Below are positions 27,632 to 36,730 of a stretch of 64,000 nt of DNA, piece by piece. Positions within the stretch are counted from its first letter, which is position 1. Every line of letters starts with the position of its first letter. Made by a program: the position numbers and the translations under genes. Under the pieces are notes generated by a model. That model saw only the letters and a program-made list of their open reading frames with translations. It searched no databases and was not told the DNA's origin. The stretch is from Clostridiales bacterium (GTDB lineage: Bacteria > Bacteroidota > Bacteroidia > Bacteroidales > Muribaculaceae), in NCBI GenBank assembly GCA_023666645.1, contig JAMPBP010000001.1:955803-1019802 (forward strand). Reading direction: 5' to 3'.

Positions 27632-28153
27632 TGTTTGGAGTTATGTTATATTTTTTTTAAGTTAAAATTGACGATGCAACGAAATAGAGACTCGTAATTT
27701 CCCATACAGTTTAACTGGTTAATATATTTTAATACTTTTACCGACATTTTTAGAGTCTGTCCCATTACAAATGTTTGATTAGTCACCTATCCAAAACAAC
27801 TGACGCCTGAGCCGTGCGTCCCTACATTAAATTGTAAAAATGGCAGTTGCGATAGCTGGGTAGTTCCACATTTTATCTATGAGGGTGAAAAGGTTAAAAA
27901 AAATATTGATGGATGTCGGTTGTTGAGGCGATATCGATAGGTTTGAATGTGTTATTTTGGAAAATTTTTTGTCTGGATGTAGTGTCTGGACGGGAAAGTG
28001 ACGGGAAGTGGGCATCACAATGTGATAAAAATCATGGCAAATCATGGTAGTGTCATGGATTTTTCGTAATTTCGCGCTGTTAAAGCCACATTGTTAAATG
28101 TAGCTGATAATATGGATAATCTAAATTCCAATCAATAATCTTACACTACAATT
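27632..28153. other. Intergenic region between divergent barrel and PFOR genes
   Basis: About 520 AT-rich bases between divergently read genes. It should contain both promoters. The best plus-strand candidate is TAATTTCG at 28067-28074, one base off the TAnnTTTG box, without a clear upstream TTTG. A 72-codon minus-strand frame at 27827-28045 has no recognisable features and is not called. No RNA gene or repeat was seen. Confidence 0.4.
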
Positions 28154-31100
28154 ATGAGTAAAGAGAAAAAATTCTTGACTTGTGACGGTAACCAGGCTGC
28201 TGCCCATGTGAGCTACATGTTCAGCGAGGTCGCAGCTATCTACCCCATCACTCCTTCATCAACGATGGCCGAGTATGTAGATGAGTGGGCTGCCGCAGGT
28301 CGCAAGAACATCTTCGGCGAGACAGTTCTCGTGCAGGAGATGCAGTCGGAGGGTGGTGCCGCAGGTGCCGTTCATGGTTCGCTTCAGGCTGGTGCCCTCA
28401 CCACTACCTACACCGCTTCTCAGGGACTGTTGCTGATGATCCCCAACATGTACAAGATTGCCGGTGAACAGCTTCCCTGCGTGTTCCACGTGTCGGCCCG
28501 TACTCTTGCCTCTCATGCACTCTCTATCTTCGGTGACCACCAGGACGTGATGTCGGTGCGTCAGACCGGCTTTGCCATGCTGGCCGAGGGTTCTGTGCAG
28601 GAGGTTATGGACCTGTCCGGTGTTGCCCATCTGTCGACCATCAAGAGCCGTGTGCCCTTTGTCAACTTCTTCGACGGTTTCCGCACATCCCATGAGATTC
28701 AGAAAATCGAGGAAATCGACGGTGAGGCTCTCGGAGCTCTGCTCGACCGCAAGGCTCTGGCCGATTTCCGTAGCCGCGCCCTCACCCCCGAGGCTCCGGT
28801 AGCCCGTGGTATGGCTGAGAACAGCGACGTCTTCTTCCAGCATCGCGAGTCGTGCAATGCCACCTATGAGGCCGTGCCCGATATCGTGGACAACTACATG
28901 AAGGAAATCTCCAAGATTACAGGCCGCAACTATGGCTTGTTCAACTACTACGGTGCTCCCGACGCTGAGCGTGTGATCATCGCTATGGGTTCTGTTACAC
29001 AGGCTGCCCAGGAAGCTATCGACCACCTCACAGCCCAGGGCGAGAAGGTAGGCTTGATAGCCGTACACCTCTATCGTCCCTTCTCGGCCAAGCATTTCCT
29101 TGCTGCCGTTCCCGCCACAGCCAAGCGCATCGCTGTGCTTGACCGCACAAAGGAACCCGGAGCCAACGGTGAGCCCCTGTTGCTCGATGTGAAGGATTGC
29201 TTCTATGGCAAGGCCGATGCTCCCGTTATCGTGGGTGGCCGTTATGGTCTGGCTTCCAAGGATACCACTCCCGCTCAGATCATCGCTGTATTCGAGAACC
29301 TCGCCCTCCCCACTCCCAAGGATCACTTCACAGTGGGCATCGTCGATGACGTCACATTTACATCGCTTCCCCTCAAGGAAGAAATCGCCCTTGGCGGTGA
29401 AAGCACCTACGAGGCTAAGTTCTATGGCCTCGGTGCCGACGGTACTGTAGGTGCCAACAAGAACTCGGTGAAGATTATCGGTGACAACACCAATAAGTAT
29501 TGCCAGGCCTACTTTGCCTACGACTCGAAGAAGTCGGGCGGCTTCACCTGCTCTCACCTGCGCTTTGGCGACGAGCCTATCCGTTCTACCTATCTGGTGA
29601 ACACCCCCAATTTTGTGGCATGTCATGTACAGGCCTACCTGCACATGTATGATGTGACACGTGGTCTTCGTGACGGCGGTACATTCCTGCTCAACACAAT
29701 TTGGGAAGGTGAGGAACTGGCTAAGAATCTTCCCAACAAGGTTAAGAAATACTTTGCCGATCACAACATCACTGTTTACTATATCAACGCTACCAAGATT
29801 GCCCAGGAGATAGGTCTCGGTAACCGCACCAATACCATTCTCCAGAGCGCATTCTTCCGCATCACTGAGGTTATCCCCGTGGACCTCGCTGTAGAGCAGA
29901 TGAAGAAATTCATCGTCAAGAGCTATGGCAAGAAGGGTCAGGATGTAGTCGACAAGAACTATGCGGCCGTTGACCGCGGTGGCGAGTACAAGCAGCTCAC
30001 CGTTGACCCCGCATGGTCACAGCTTGGTCCCGACGCTAAGGTTGAGAACGATGATCCCGCATTCATCAACAATATCGTACGTCCTATCAACGCCCAGGAC
30101 GGCGACCTGTTGAAGGTTTCCGACTTCAAGGGCATTGAGGATGGCACCTGGCATCAGGGTACTGCCGCTTATGAGAAGCGCGGTGTGGCAACCTTCGTTC
30201 CCGAATGGCTCGAGGAGAACTGCATACAGTGTAACAAGTGTGCCTATGTATGTCCCCACGCTGCCATACGTCCCTTCGTTCTTGACGCCAACGAGATGCA
30301 GGCTGCTCCTTTTGCCGAGGATAAGACATTGCCCGCTATCGGCAAAACCATGGCCGGCATGCGCTTCGTTCAGGCTGTCGATGTTCTCGACTGTCTCGGC
30401 TGCGGCAACTGTGTTGACGTGTGCCCCGGCAAGAAGGGCGTGAAGGCTCTCCAGATGAAACCTCTCGAGACTCAGCTTGAGGTTCAGAACGAGTGGGATT
30501 ACTGCGTGAAGCATGTCGCTTCCAAGCAGGATCTTGTCGACATCAAGTCCAACCCCAAGAACAGCCAGTTTGCAACTCCTCTGTTTGAGTTCTCAGGCGC
30601 TTGCTCGGGTTGCGGTGAGACTCCCTATGTGAAGCTCATCAGCCAGCTCTTCGGTGACCACGAGATGGTGGCCAATGCTACCGGTTGCTCGTCAATCTAC
30701 TCAGGTTCTGTTCCCTCGACTCCCTATACCACCAATGCCAAGGGGCATGGTCCCGCTTGGGCTAACTCGCTCTTCGAGGACTTCGCTGAGTTCGGTCTGG
30801 GTATGACTATCGCCAACGAGAAGATGACCACACGTCTTGCCGGCTTCATGAAGGACGCTACCGAGTGTCCCGATTGCTCAGCCGAGATCAAGGCTCTTGC
30901 AGCCGAGTGGCTCGAGAAGCACAACGATGCTGCCGAGACTCGCCGCATCGCCGACGCTCTCGTTCCCCTGTGTGAGGCTTGCGGTTGTGAGGTGTGCAAG
31001 AATATTCTCACATTGAAGAACTTCATCGTGAAGCGTTCACAGTGGATCATCGCCGGTGACGGTGCAGCCTACGATATAGGCTTCGGTGGTCTTGACCACG

Positions 31101-31732
31101 TTCTCGCTTCGGGCAAGAATATCAACGTTCTCGTAGTCGACACCGAGGTATACTCCAACACCGGTGGTCAGGCTTCAAAGGCTACTCCTATCGGTGCTAT
31201 CGCCAAGTTTGCCGCTGCCGGCAAGCGTGTGCGCAAGAAAGACCTCGGTCTCATCGCCACAACCTATGGTTACGTATATGCCGCTCAGGTTGCCATGGGC
31301 GCCGATCAGGCTCAGACCCTCAAGGCTATCCGCGAGGCTGAGGCTTACGACGGTCCCTCAATCATCATCGCCTACGCTCCATGTATCAACCACGGCCTCA
31401 AAGCCGGCATGGGCAAGTCTCAACAGGAAGAGGCCAATGCTGTAGCATGCGGTTACTGGCACCTGTGGCGCTATAACCCCGCAGCCGAGGAGCAGGGTGT
31501 CAACCCCTTCACTCTCGACAGCAAGGAGCCCAACTGGGACGAGTTTGAGAACTTCCTCAAGGGCGAGGTGCGTTATGCATCGGTAATGAAGCAGTATCCC
31601 CAGGAGGCTGCCGAACTCTTTGCAGCTGCCAAGGACAATGCCAAGTGGCGTTACAACAACTACCGTCGTCTGGCGCAGCAGCAATGGGGTGTTGATCCCG
31701 AGATCAAGACCATCGAGGACAGCAACAAGTAA
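28154..31732 (+). CDS. nifJ: Pyruvate:ferredoxin (flavodoxin) oxidoreductase
   Basis: A 1192-residue single-chain enzyme converting pyruvate and CoA to acetyl-CoA and CO2 with reduced ferredoxin, central to anaerobic metabolism. Domain order: pyrimidine-binding TPP domain (YPITPSSTMAEYVDEWA at 37-53), second transketolase-like domain, the gamma-type domain (DGTVGANKNSVKIIGDN), two 4Fe-4S motifs (CIQCNKCAYVCP and CLGCGNCVDVCP at about 695-770), the proximal-cluster CSGCGETPY, and the TPP-binding GDGAAYDIGFGGLDH. Full length. Strong terminator at 31782-31826. Codon use appears highly biased, fitting strong expression. Confidence 0.97.
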   Translation: MSKEKKFLTCDGNQAAAHVSYMFSEVAAIYPITPSSTMAEYVDEWAAAGRKNIFGETVLVQEMQSEGGAAGAVHGSLQAGALTTTYTASQGLLLMIPNMYKIAGEQLPCVFHVSARTLASHALSIFGDHQDVMSVRQTGFAMLAEGSVQEVMDLSGVAHLSTIKSRVPFVNFFDGFRTSHEIQKIEEIDGEALGALLDRKALADFRSRALTPEAPVARGMAENSDVFFQHRESCNATYEAVPDIVDNYMKEISKITGRNYGLFNYYGAPDAERVIIAMGSVTQAAQEAIDHLTAQGEKVGLIAVHLYRPFSAKHFLAAVPATAKRIAVLDRTKEPGANGEPLLLDVKDCFYGKADAPVIVGGRYGLASKDTTPAQIIAVFENLALPTPKDHFTVGIVDDVTFTSLPLKEEIALGGESTYEAKFYGLGADGTVGANKNSVKIIGDNTNKYCQAYFAYDSKKSGGFTCSHLRFGDEPIRSTYLVNTPNFVACHVQAYLHMYDVTRGLRDGGTFLLNTIWEGEELAKNLPNKVKKYFADHNITVYYINATKIAQEIGLGNRTNTILQSAFFRITEVIPVDLAVEQMKKFIVKSYGKKGQDVVDKNYAAVDRGGEYKQLTVDPAWSQLGPDAKVENDDPAFINNIVRPINAQDGDLLKVSDFKGIEDGTWHQGTAAYEKRGVATFVPEWLEENCIQCNKCAYVCPHAAIRPFVLDANEMQAAPFAEDKTLPAIGKTMAGMRFVQAVDVLDCLGCGNCVDVCPGKKGVKALQMKPLETQLEVQNEWDYCVKHVASKQDLVDIKSNPKNSQFATPLFEFSGACSGCGETPYVKLISQLFGDHEMVANATGCSSIYSGSVPSTPYTTNAKGHGPAWANSLFEDFAEFGLGMTIANEKMTTRLAGFMKDATECPDCSAEIKALAAEWLEKHNDAAETRRIADALVPLCEACGCEVCKNILTLKNFIVKRSQWIIAGDGAAYDIGFGGLDHVLASGKNINVLVVDTEVYSNTGGQASKATPIGAIAKFAAAGKRVRKKDLGLIATTYGYVYAAQVAMGADQAQTLKAIREAEAYDGPSIIIAYAPCINHGLKAGMGKSQQEEANAVACGYWHLWRYNPAAEEQGVNPFTLDSKEPNWDEFENFLKGEVRYASVMKQYPQEAAELFAAAKDNAKWRYNNYRRLAQQQWGVDPEIKTIEDSNK

Positions 31733-31781
31733 TGCTCCATGTCATGATGTGTTGCTGAGCAACATATAGACCCCGATACAT

Positions 31782-31826
31782 ACCGGGCAGCCGACCTGTA
31801 AAACAGGCAGCTGCCCGGTTTCTTTA
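31782..31826 (+). terminator. Terminator of nifJ
   Basis: Perfect 10-bp arms ACCGGGCAGC (31782-31791) and GCTGCCCGGT (31810-31819) with an inner CCTGT/ACAGG stem, followed by a T-rich tail, 50 bases past the stop. Confidence 0.85.
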
Positions 31827-31912
31827 TCCTATTGTATACGCCAATCATCGTCGGCCGGTTGGTTTCATTGGCCTCACGGTTGGGTATATGGGTATTCCAA
31901 GCGTTTTTTTTA

Positions 31913-31943
31913 TTGTACTTATTTTCTTTTTTTTATAATTTTG
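31913..31943 (+). promoter_or_regulatory. Bacteroides-type promoter before structured RNA candidate
   Basis: TTG (31913-31915), 20 bases, TAATTTTG (31936-31943). Predicted start about 31950. No coding frame begins until 32263, so the product is either a long leader or a separate RNA. Confidence 0.55.
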
Positions 31944-31949
31944 TGCCGT

Positions 31950-32207
31950 CTGTCACAGAAATGTGGCGGCATGACATATTTATAATAAGCGTTTTTTGCT
32001 TTATCTGATTCATCTAAAATCGCCAAATTTCTTAGTTATCAGGATAAAGCAGTCACAAGCGCTCATGTTTGTCGTATATAGCATCCACTCCCCGACAAAC
32101 GGGTGGGTCGAAATACGATAAAGCGTGGGAGTGGACTGTTTTTATCGATAACACGGCGTTTGGCGATGCCAGGATGAATGATAAGAATATCGCCTCACGC
32201 TTTTTTT
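31950..32207 (+). ncRNA. Candidate structured non-coding RNA with H-type pseudoknot
   Basis: About 258 bases between a promoter and a terminator, without a credible coding frame. Elements seen: a CACA-GAAA-TGTG hairpin (31954-31965); GCTTTATC (31998-32005), which can pair with GATAAAGC at either 32043-32050 or 32117-32124; a 7-bp stem TTTGTCG/CGACAAA (32068-32074 with 32093-32099); and a 9-bp stem TCCACTCCC/GGGAGTGGA (32084-32092 with 32127-32135). The last two interleave exactly as an H-type pseudoknot with abutting helices. Five T follow at 32139-32143. I do not recognise the family; it is not like tmRNA, RNase P RNA or SRP RNA. It could instead be a leader of the HTH gene. Confidence 0.5.
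32156..32207 (+). terminator. Intrinsic terminator of the RNA candidate
   Basis: GCGT-tt-GGCGAT (32156-32167) pairs with ATCGCC-tc-ACGC (32189-32200), leaving a 2x2 internal loop, and seven T follow directly at 32201-32207. It lies 55 bases before the HTH gene, so it would end a short transcript or act as an attenuator. Confidence 0.75.
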
Positions 32208-32262
32208 GTAACTGTATATTATAGATGTATCGGAGGCGAATGCATCACCTTGATGGCGGTCC

Positions 32263-32508
32263 ATGCATATTGGCTCAAAGATTCGCGACGTGCTCATGCA
32301 GCAGTCGCGCGAGCATACTGTAACATGGCTATCAAAAAAGTTGAATTGTCATCGTGTCAATGTATATGACATTTTCAACAGGAGCACCATCGACACCGAG
32401 CTGCTCAGACGCATCTCGCTTGTGCTCGGCCATGATTTCTTTCAAGATTTATCAGACGATTTGAAAAGTCTCGGTCTTGATGACAAGACTTCCGACAGCA
32501 GCGTGTAA
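32263..32508 (+). CDS. Small helix-turn-helix (XRE-like) DNA-binding protein
   Basis: An 81-residue protein: IGSKIRDVLMQQ, then the HTH-like TVTWLSKKLNCHRVNVYDIF and IDTELLRRISLVLGHDFF. This pattern is that of short Bacteroidales HTH proteins, which consist of little more than the DNA-binding helices. The target is unknown. The upstream terminator and RNA candidate, and the surface-protein gene 190 bases downstream, are possible targets only by proximity. The ATG at 32263 gives the conserved MHIGSKI start. Confidence 0.75.
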   Translation: MHIGSKIRDVLMQQSREHTVTWLSKKLNCHRVNVYDIFNRSTIDTELLRRISLVLGHDFFQDLSDDLKSLGLDDKTSDSSV

Positions 32509-32555
32509 AAAGATGTTTTACACGCTGTAATTGTATGTACTACACAAAAATAAGT

Positions 32556-32583
32556 TTTGAGAAATTTAATCCATCTAAATTTG
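32556..32583 (+). promoter_or_regulatory. Possible promoter of the collagen-like lipoprotein gene
   Basis: TAAATTTG at 32576-32583 fits the -7 consensus; the nearest TTTG (32556-32559) is 16 bases upstream, shorter than the usual spacer. The resulting leader would be about 108 bases, A/T-rich. Confidence 0.45.
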
Positions 32584-32697
32584 CACAACATTCTATTGGC
32601 ACCACTAAACCTGTGCCAATTAATAATATTTACAACATTTAAACAGCATAATTAGATAAACAATTATTAACTCTTATTCACAATTAATTTTTAATTT

Positions 32698-35600
32698 ATG
32701 AGAAAAATTTTTCTTAAAGCTGCAACCATGTCGTTGGCACTCATTGCTACGAGCGCTGCGTTTCAGTCTTGCAAGGACTATGACGACGACATAAACAATC
32801 TTCAGCAGCAGATCAACGAGAATAAGGACATTCTCGCTGAGCTGAAGTCAAAGATTGAGAACGGCAGTGTAATTACCGGTGTGACCAAGAATGGCAATGG
32901 TATTACAATCACTCTGAGCAATGGTAGTACCTATGAAATCACCAATGGTAAAGATGGCGTCAATGGAACCGATGGTAAGGATGGCGTCAACGGAACCGAC
33001 GGTAAGGATGGCGTCAACGGAACCGACGGTAAAGATGGTGTCAACGGAACCGATGGTAAAGATGGTAAGGACGCTATTGTATGGACTATCGGTGAAGACG
33101 GTTACTGGTATCAGGACGGTAAGAAAACCGATTTCCGCGCTGTTGGAGAGAACGGCAAGCCCGGAGAGCCTGGAGCCCCCGGAGCCCCCGGAGCACCTGG
33201 AGCACCTGGAGCGCCCGGAGCACCCGGTGAGCAAGGTCCTGCCGGTGTTTATTACGAGCCCGATGCTACAACAGGAATGTGGGTGAAGGTTGATCCCAGC
33301 ACCGACCCTGCTACCCGCACAAATACCGGTATAGCTTGGCGTGCATCTGACGAAAATGCTCTTACAGCTATCGTCAAGGATGGTATCCTCACTATCTATA
33401 ACATTAAGGATGCCGACGGCAAGTCAACAACTTTTGAGATAAGCATGAGCGGTGATATCACCTCTATCCTTTTCCGTCCCGAACTTTACTTCGATGGTGT
33501 CGAGGGCTTCCGTTATGCTTACGCTCCCGGTAAATACCTCACTCCCAAATCGGCCGAAGTCAAGGGCACAAATTATACTATCCCAGCCAAGACTGTCGAT
33601 GGCAAGAGTGCCAACCCCTCTTCTTATCCCACAGGTACAACAGGATATAAGATTGCGTCAAACGATTCGATATCATTTGATATCAACCCTGCCGGTGCTT
33701 CGGTTAAAGATGTTAACTTCGCATTCACTCCTCTGCGTGGCGTTGAGGTTGTAAGCCGTGCCGCTGCCAATGGTTTCGCCATCACTACAGGTCGCGAGGC
33801 CGCTTGTGCCAATGGTATCGCAACATTGCCTATCACTGCCGACAATGTGAAGCTTCTCGAAGATAACACTGCCAACGGTATCATTCCCACAACTTCGGTT
33901 GTTGCCGATGTGAAGGGTCGCAATGTATCGTCTGACTATTTCTCGGTTGTTCTTGCTCAGGCTGAGTTCAAACAGATTTCCTTGAGCAGCAAGGCTGTCG
34001 TTATGAATGGCGTTACTGCCGCTCAGCGTGTATTGCCCGCTACCGGTAAGGAAGCTGTGGAGGGTGTCTCTGTCCTTCCTATCCTTTATAGCGATGTAGA
34101 GGGTTACAATCTTGCCGAGAATCTCATGGTTACTGTTTCTACAACCGACCTCGAGGGCAGCAAGACTTCAACTGTTTCACTGACTTTGGCACAGCTTCTC
34201 GAAAAATGGGGTCTTACTGCAAGCTATGAGAACCTCACATATATCATCGGTTCATCGGCTACTCCCGAGAACAGCTACCTCCAGGTTTCTGAGAATGGTG
34301 TGCTCACAGCCATGTATATCAAGACTGCCGGTGAGGCTCCCGTTGTTACTGACGGTTCAGCCGCTGCCCGTTCGGCTATCGGCAAGCTCCCTGTTGTACG
34401 TGTCAATATCCTTGATGGCAAGAATGTAGTCCTCGCCGGTTATGTCAAGTGTGAGATTGTAGAGAAGAAACCCGATCCCACTAAGCCCGAGGAACCAAGC
34501 TTCTTCCCCATCACCTCAAGCGAGCTTTATCCCATACTTTGTGGTGACAATGGTGACGCTACTGTAACTACTTGGGATCAGTTCAGCGCTCTCTTCGCCA
34601 GCGAGGGTATCTCTAAGGACGAGTTTGTTGAGAAATATGTTTGCGATGGAAAAACCTACGTACAGACAGTTTCCGGCAACACTACAACCTATGCACAGTC
34701 TACCAAATATGGTGAGCTTGATTATGACAAGGACGGTGCTACAGTAGGCGCTTCCAACACTATCCTCACATGGGAGTATACAACTGCCGCTGCCCAGAAT
34801 ATCCGTGCCGACAAGAACGGTACTGTCACACTCTGCACCAAGTTCACACGCGGTAGCAAGGAGCTCTATGTAGGTATCACTGTCAATGTTGCCGATTATC
34901 CTTCGATTTCACTTGGAACTCTGAAGGATATGTACAAGGTGAACGATACTGAGGTTAAGATGAATGTTCCCACCGCCAATTCGGGCGATGATGTTCTCAA
35001 CTTCCAGTTCATGGTTCCCAACTATTACGAGAACAATGCTATTGCAGCTACTCTCCAGAGCCAGGCTCCCTATACCGCTGCCAATGCCAAGAACAACACT
35101 CCCTCATTCAAGTTTGACAAGGCAAAGACCACCGCTGCCGGGTTCTCACTCTCAGCCGATGAACTTACAATGTTGAAGGGCACTGAGCCTATCGCTACCA
35201 TCAATTCTACAACCGGAGAACTTACTTATGCCAACTCGACAGCCTCCAAGACATTCCTCAATACGGGCAACGCCAAGGCATTTGTCAAGATCGTTGTTAC
35301 CTATGGTGAGTGCAATCTCAACTACAAGAATGTTGCCAACGATATCCTCACAGTCGACTTCATACGTCCTCTCACAGTACAGGCCGGTGACAACATGACC
35401 GTAAGCTATGACGGTATCACCACTCCCGAGAAGCCTATCGGTGACCTCTTCAAGATTCTTGATACTATCAACGGTAATCCTCTCTTCACAATGAAGGATG
35501 GTGAGTACACTCAGAACGCCAACCTCTTCACACACTATGACGTGCAGAGCGTTTCAATCGACCTGAGCAACTGTCAGGATGGTGTTGTATGCTCAATCTC

Positions 35601-35841
35601 AGGTGTTACACCCGATGCAAACAATGTCTACACTGTGAAATTTGACAACGATAACCTCGCCGATGGTGCTGTTATCCCCGAGCTCAACGACAAAAAGCTC
35701 GTGAGTGTATACGAGACCGGTACTGTCATCAACGCCTTCAAGCGTACTGTAAAGGTTACCGTTAACTACAGCTGGGGTTCTATCTCAGTTCCCATGGATA
35801 TTACATTTGACTCTTACAAGCACACTACTGCAGCTAAATAA
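32698..35841 (+). CDS. Large surface lipoprotein with coiled coil and collagen-like repeats
   Basis: A 1047-residue protein: signal peptide with lipobox FQSC (Cys about 25) followed by KDYDDD, an acidic surface-export-type signal; a short coiled coil (INNLQQQINENKDILAELKS); four GKDGVNGTD repeats; then a run of GAP triplets within Gly-X-Y sequence (about 150-185); then about 860 residues of beta-rich sequence with no domain I recognise. The Gly-X-Y blocks could form a trimeric collagen-like stalk that raises the large C-terminal part above the surface. Similar CKDYDDDI-type lipoproteins are abundant in Bacteroidales. Codon use is strongly biased, suggesting high expression. Function unknown. 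Confidence 0.75.
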   Translation: MRKIFLKAATMSLALIATSAAFQSCKDYDDDINNLQQQINENKDILAELKSKIENGSVITGVTKNGNGITITLSNGSTYEITNGKDGVNGTDGKDGVNGTDGKDGVNGTDGKDGVNGTDGKDGKDAIVWTIGEDGYWYQDGKKTDFRAVGENGKPGEPGAPGAPGAPGAPGAPGAPGEQGPAGVYYEPDATTGMWVKVDPSTDPATRTNTGIAWRASDENALTAIVKDGILTIYNIKDADGKSTTFEISMSGDITSILFRPELYFDGVEGFRYAYAPGKYLTPKSAEVKGTNYTIPAKTVDGKSANPSSYPTGTTGYKIASNDSISFDINPAGASVKDVNFAFTPLRGVEVVSRAAANGFAITTGREAACANGIATLPITADNVKLLEDNTANGIIPTTSVVADVKGRNVSSDYFSVVLAQAEFKQISLSSKAVVMNGVTAAQRVLPATGKEAVEGVSVLPILYSDVEGYNLAENLMVTVSTTDLEGSKTSTVSLTLAQLLEKWGLTASYENLTYIIGSSATPENSYLQVSENGVLTAMYIKTAGEAPVVTDGSAAARSAIGKLPVVRVNILDGKNVVLAGYVKCEIVEKKPDPTKPEEPSFFPITSSELYPILCGDNGDATVTTWDQFSALFASEGISKDEFVEKYVCDGKTYVQTVSGNTTTYAQSTKYGELDYDKDGATVGASNTILTWEYTTAAAQNIRADKNGTVTLCTKFTRGSKELYVGITVNVADYPSISLGTLKDMYKVNDTEVKMNVPTANSGDDVLNFQFMVPNYYENNAIAATLQSQAPYTAANAKNNTPSFKFDKAKTTAAGFSLSADELTMLKGTEPIATINSTTGELTYANSTASKTFLNTGNAKAFVKIVVTYGECNLNYKNVANDILTVDFIRPLTVQAGDNMTVSYDGITTPEKPIGDLFKILDTINGNPLFTMKDGEYTQNANLFTHYDVQSVSIDLSNCQDGVVCSISGVTPDANNVYTVKFDNDNLADGAVIPELNDKKLVSVYETGTVINAFKRTVKVTVNYSWGSISVPMDITFDSYKHTTAAK
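32947..33054 (+). repeat. 27-bp tandem repeat (GKDGVNGTD x4)
   Basis: Four near-identical in-frame 27-base units, followed by a partial GKDGKD unit. Unit differences are single synonymous bases. Confidence 0.9.
33172..33225 (+). repeat. 9-bp tandem repeat (GAP x6)
   Basis: Six in-frame nine-base units of the form GGAGCNCCN encoding Gly-Ala-Pro, within a longer Gly-X-Y segment. Confidence 0.9.
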
Positions 35842-35874
35842 ATTATAGGGTTACAATTAATTATCTAAGAAAGG

Positions 35875-35913
35875 AGTGGGGAGGTGATACTCTGTATTTC
35901 CCTCCCCATTCTT
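35875..35913 (+). terminator. Hairpin after the surface-protein gene
   Basis: AGTGGGGAGG (35875-35884) pairs with CCTCCCCATT (35901-35910) over 10 bp with one G-T pair; a short CTTT follows. It sits between the surface-protein gene and the next lipoprotein gene, so it may reduce rather than stop read-through. Confidence 0.6.
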
Positions 35914-35925
35914 TAAACTAATCTT

Positions 35926-36456
35926 ATGACACGATTTTTCCCAATAGCAGTTTTTATTGTCGCAATCATGGCCGTGGCCTGCAATTCAAAGTCAGATGCC
36001 GACACTGGGTCAACGCTTGAGTTCATCTCGCTACAGGATGCTGAGCGTAATTTTGCCGGAACGTTGACTGCCGAGGATTCCTCACAGGTCCTGATGCTTG
36101 GTCAGCAGGTAATCGACAGAATTCTCCGGCGCCATGCCGACAGCGCTTTCATGCTTGTGGTAGATCCTGTGACACTACAGCCTCTCGGCTCTAAAAGAGT
36201 ACAGCGGTTGGCACGGCTTTACGATAATGATTTTGAGAGTGCTCAGTTGGAGTATTGCGCCTTTTCGCTCAATGGCCTGAATGATTTGAAGTATAGGCTT
36301 ACGACCGGCGGCGACAATTCAGCAGCAGTGTCAATCATGTTTAATCCCGTCAAAACCGGCAATGGTTGGTTGCTCGGATTGAAGACCGAATCCACTCCTT
36401 CCAAGGATCAGGACAAACCGCTTCATCCCATGACTCCGATTTTTGTAGATAAATAA
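35926..36456 (+). CDS. Small lipoprotein of unknown function
   Basis: A 176-residue lipoprotein with lipobox MAVAC (Cys about 19) and a Ser/Asp-rich linker. The body is mixed alpha/beta (DAERNFAGTLTAEDSSQVLM, AFMLVVDPVTLQPLG). I recognise no family. It follows the surface-protein gene by 84 bases with a hairpin between and is closed by its own terminator; a partner role to the surface protein is possible but unproven. Confidence 0.6.
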   Translation: MTRFFPIAVFIVAIMAVACNSKSDADTGSTLEFISLQDAERNFAGTLTAEDSSQVLMLGQQVIDRILRRHADSAFMLVVDPVTLQPLGSKRVQRLARLYDNDFESAQLEYCAFSLNGLNDLKYRLTTGGDNSAAVSIMFNPVKTGNGWLLGLKTESTPSKDQDKPLHPMTPIFVDK

Positions 36457-36590
36457 CAGGATATTGATATGTAGATCGTGGAGAATCAATTCAATAAGAA
36501 AAGATTAATTTCATGAAAGCTAAAAGGTAAGTCTTAAATTTGTGATGCGATAATTTTTTATATTGTATCTGACTACCGCTAGTTGGTGAA

Positions 36591-36623
36591 AAGGCTTTGT
36601 CGTGATGACAAGGCCTTTTTTTT
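36591..36623 (+). terminator. Terminator after the small lipoprotein gene
   Basis: AAGGCTTTGTC (36591-36601) pairs with GACAAGGCCTT (36607-36617) with one mismatch; the T-run reaches 36623. The core resembles the hairpin at 43686-43720. The rest of 36457-36730 shows nothing recognisable. Confidence 0.75.
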
Positions 36624-36730
36624 GATATGCAGTGTAGTTTAAGGCCCCGGCACGCCCGCCAATTATTATGAGATGGAGCCTGATAGTGAGTATTTTGTCA
36701 GGTGTACTGAATTTAACACTGTGGTGGCTC

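Noticed and set aside
28259-29764. 501-codon minus-strand frame opposite the pyruvate:ferredoxin oxidoreductase gene
   Set aside because: It is the mirror of a strongly codon-biased gene; the encoded chain shows no motifs, and the plus-strand protein is complete and recognisable.
31950-32207. tmRNA, RNase P RNA, SRP RNA or 6S RNA at the structured RNA site
   Set aside because: None of the conserved sequences I know for these RNAs is present, and there is no tRNA-like end; a 6S-like long hairpin is not formed. A covariance-model scan would be decisive.
32178-32369. 63-codon plus-strand frame overlapping the small HTH gene
   Set aside because: It runs through the terminator T-run and overlaps the HTH gene in another frame; no recognisable protein features.
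32947-33225. Regular short repeats that could be taken for a CRISPR array
   Set aside because: The repeats are in-frame 27-bp and 9-bp coding units with no spacers, inside a clear lipoprotein gene, and there are no cas genes.
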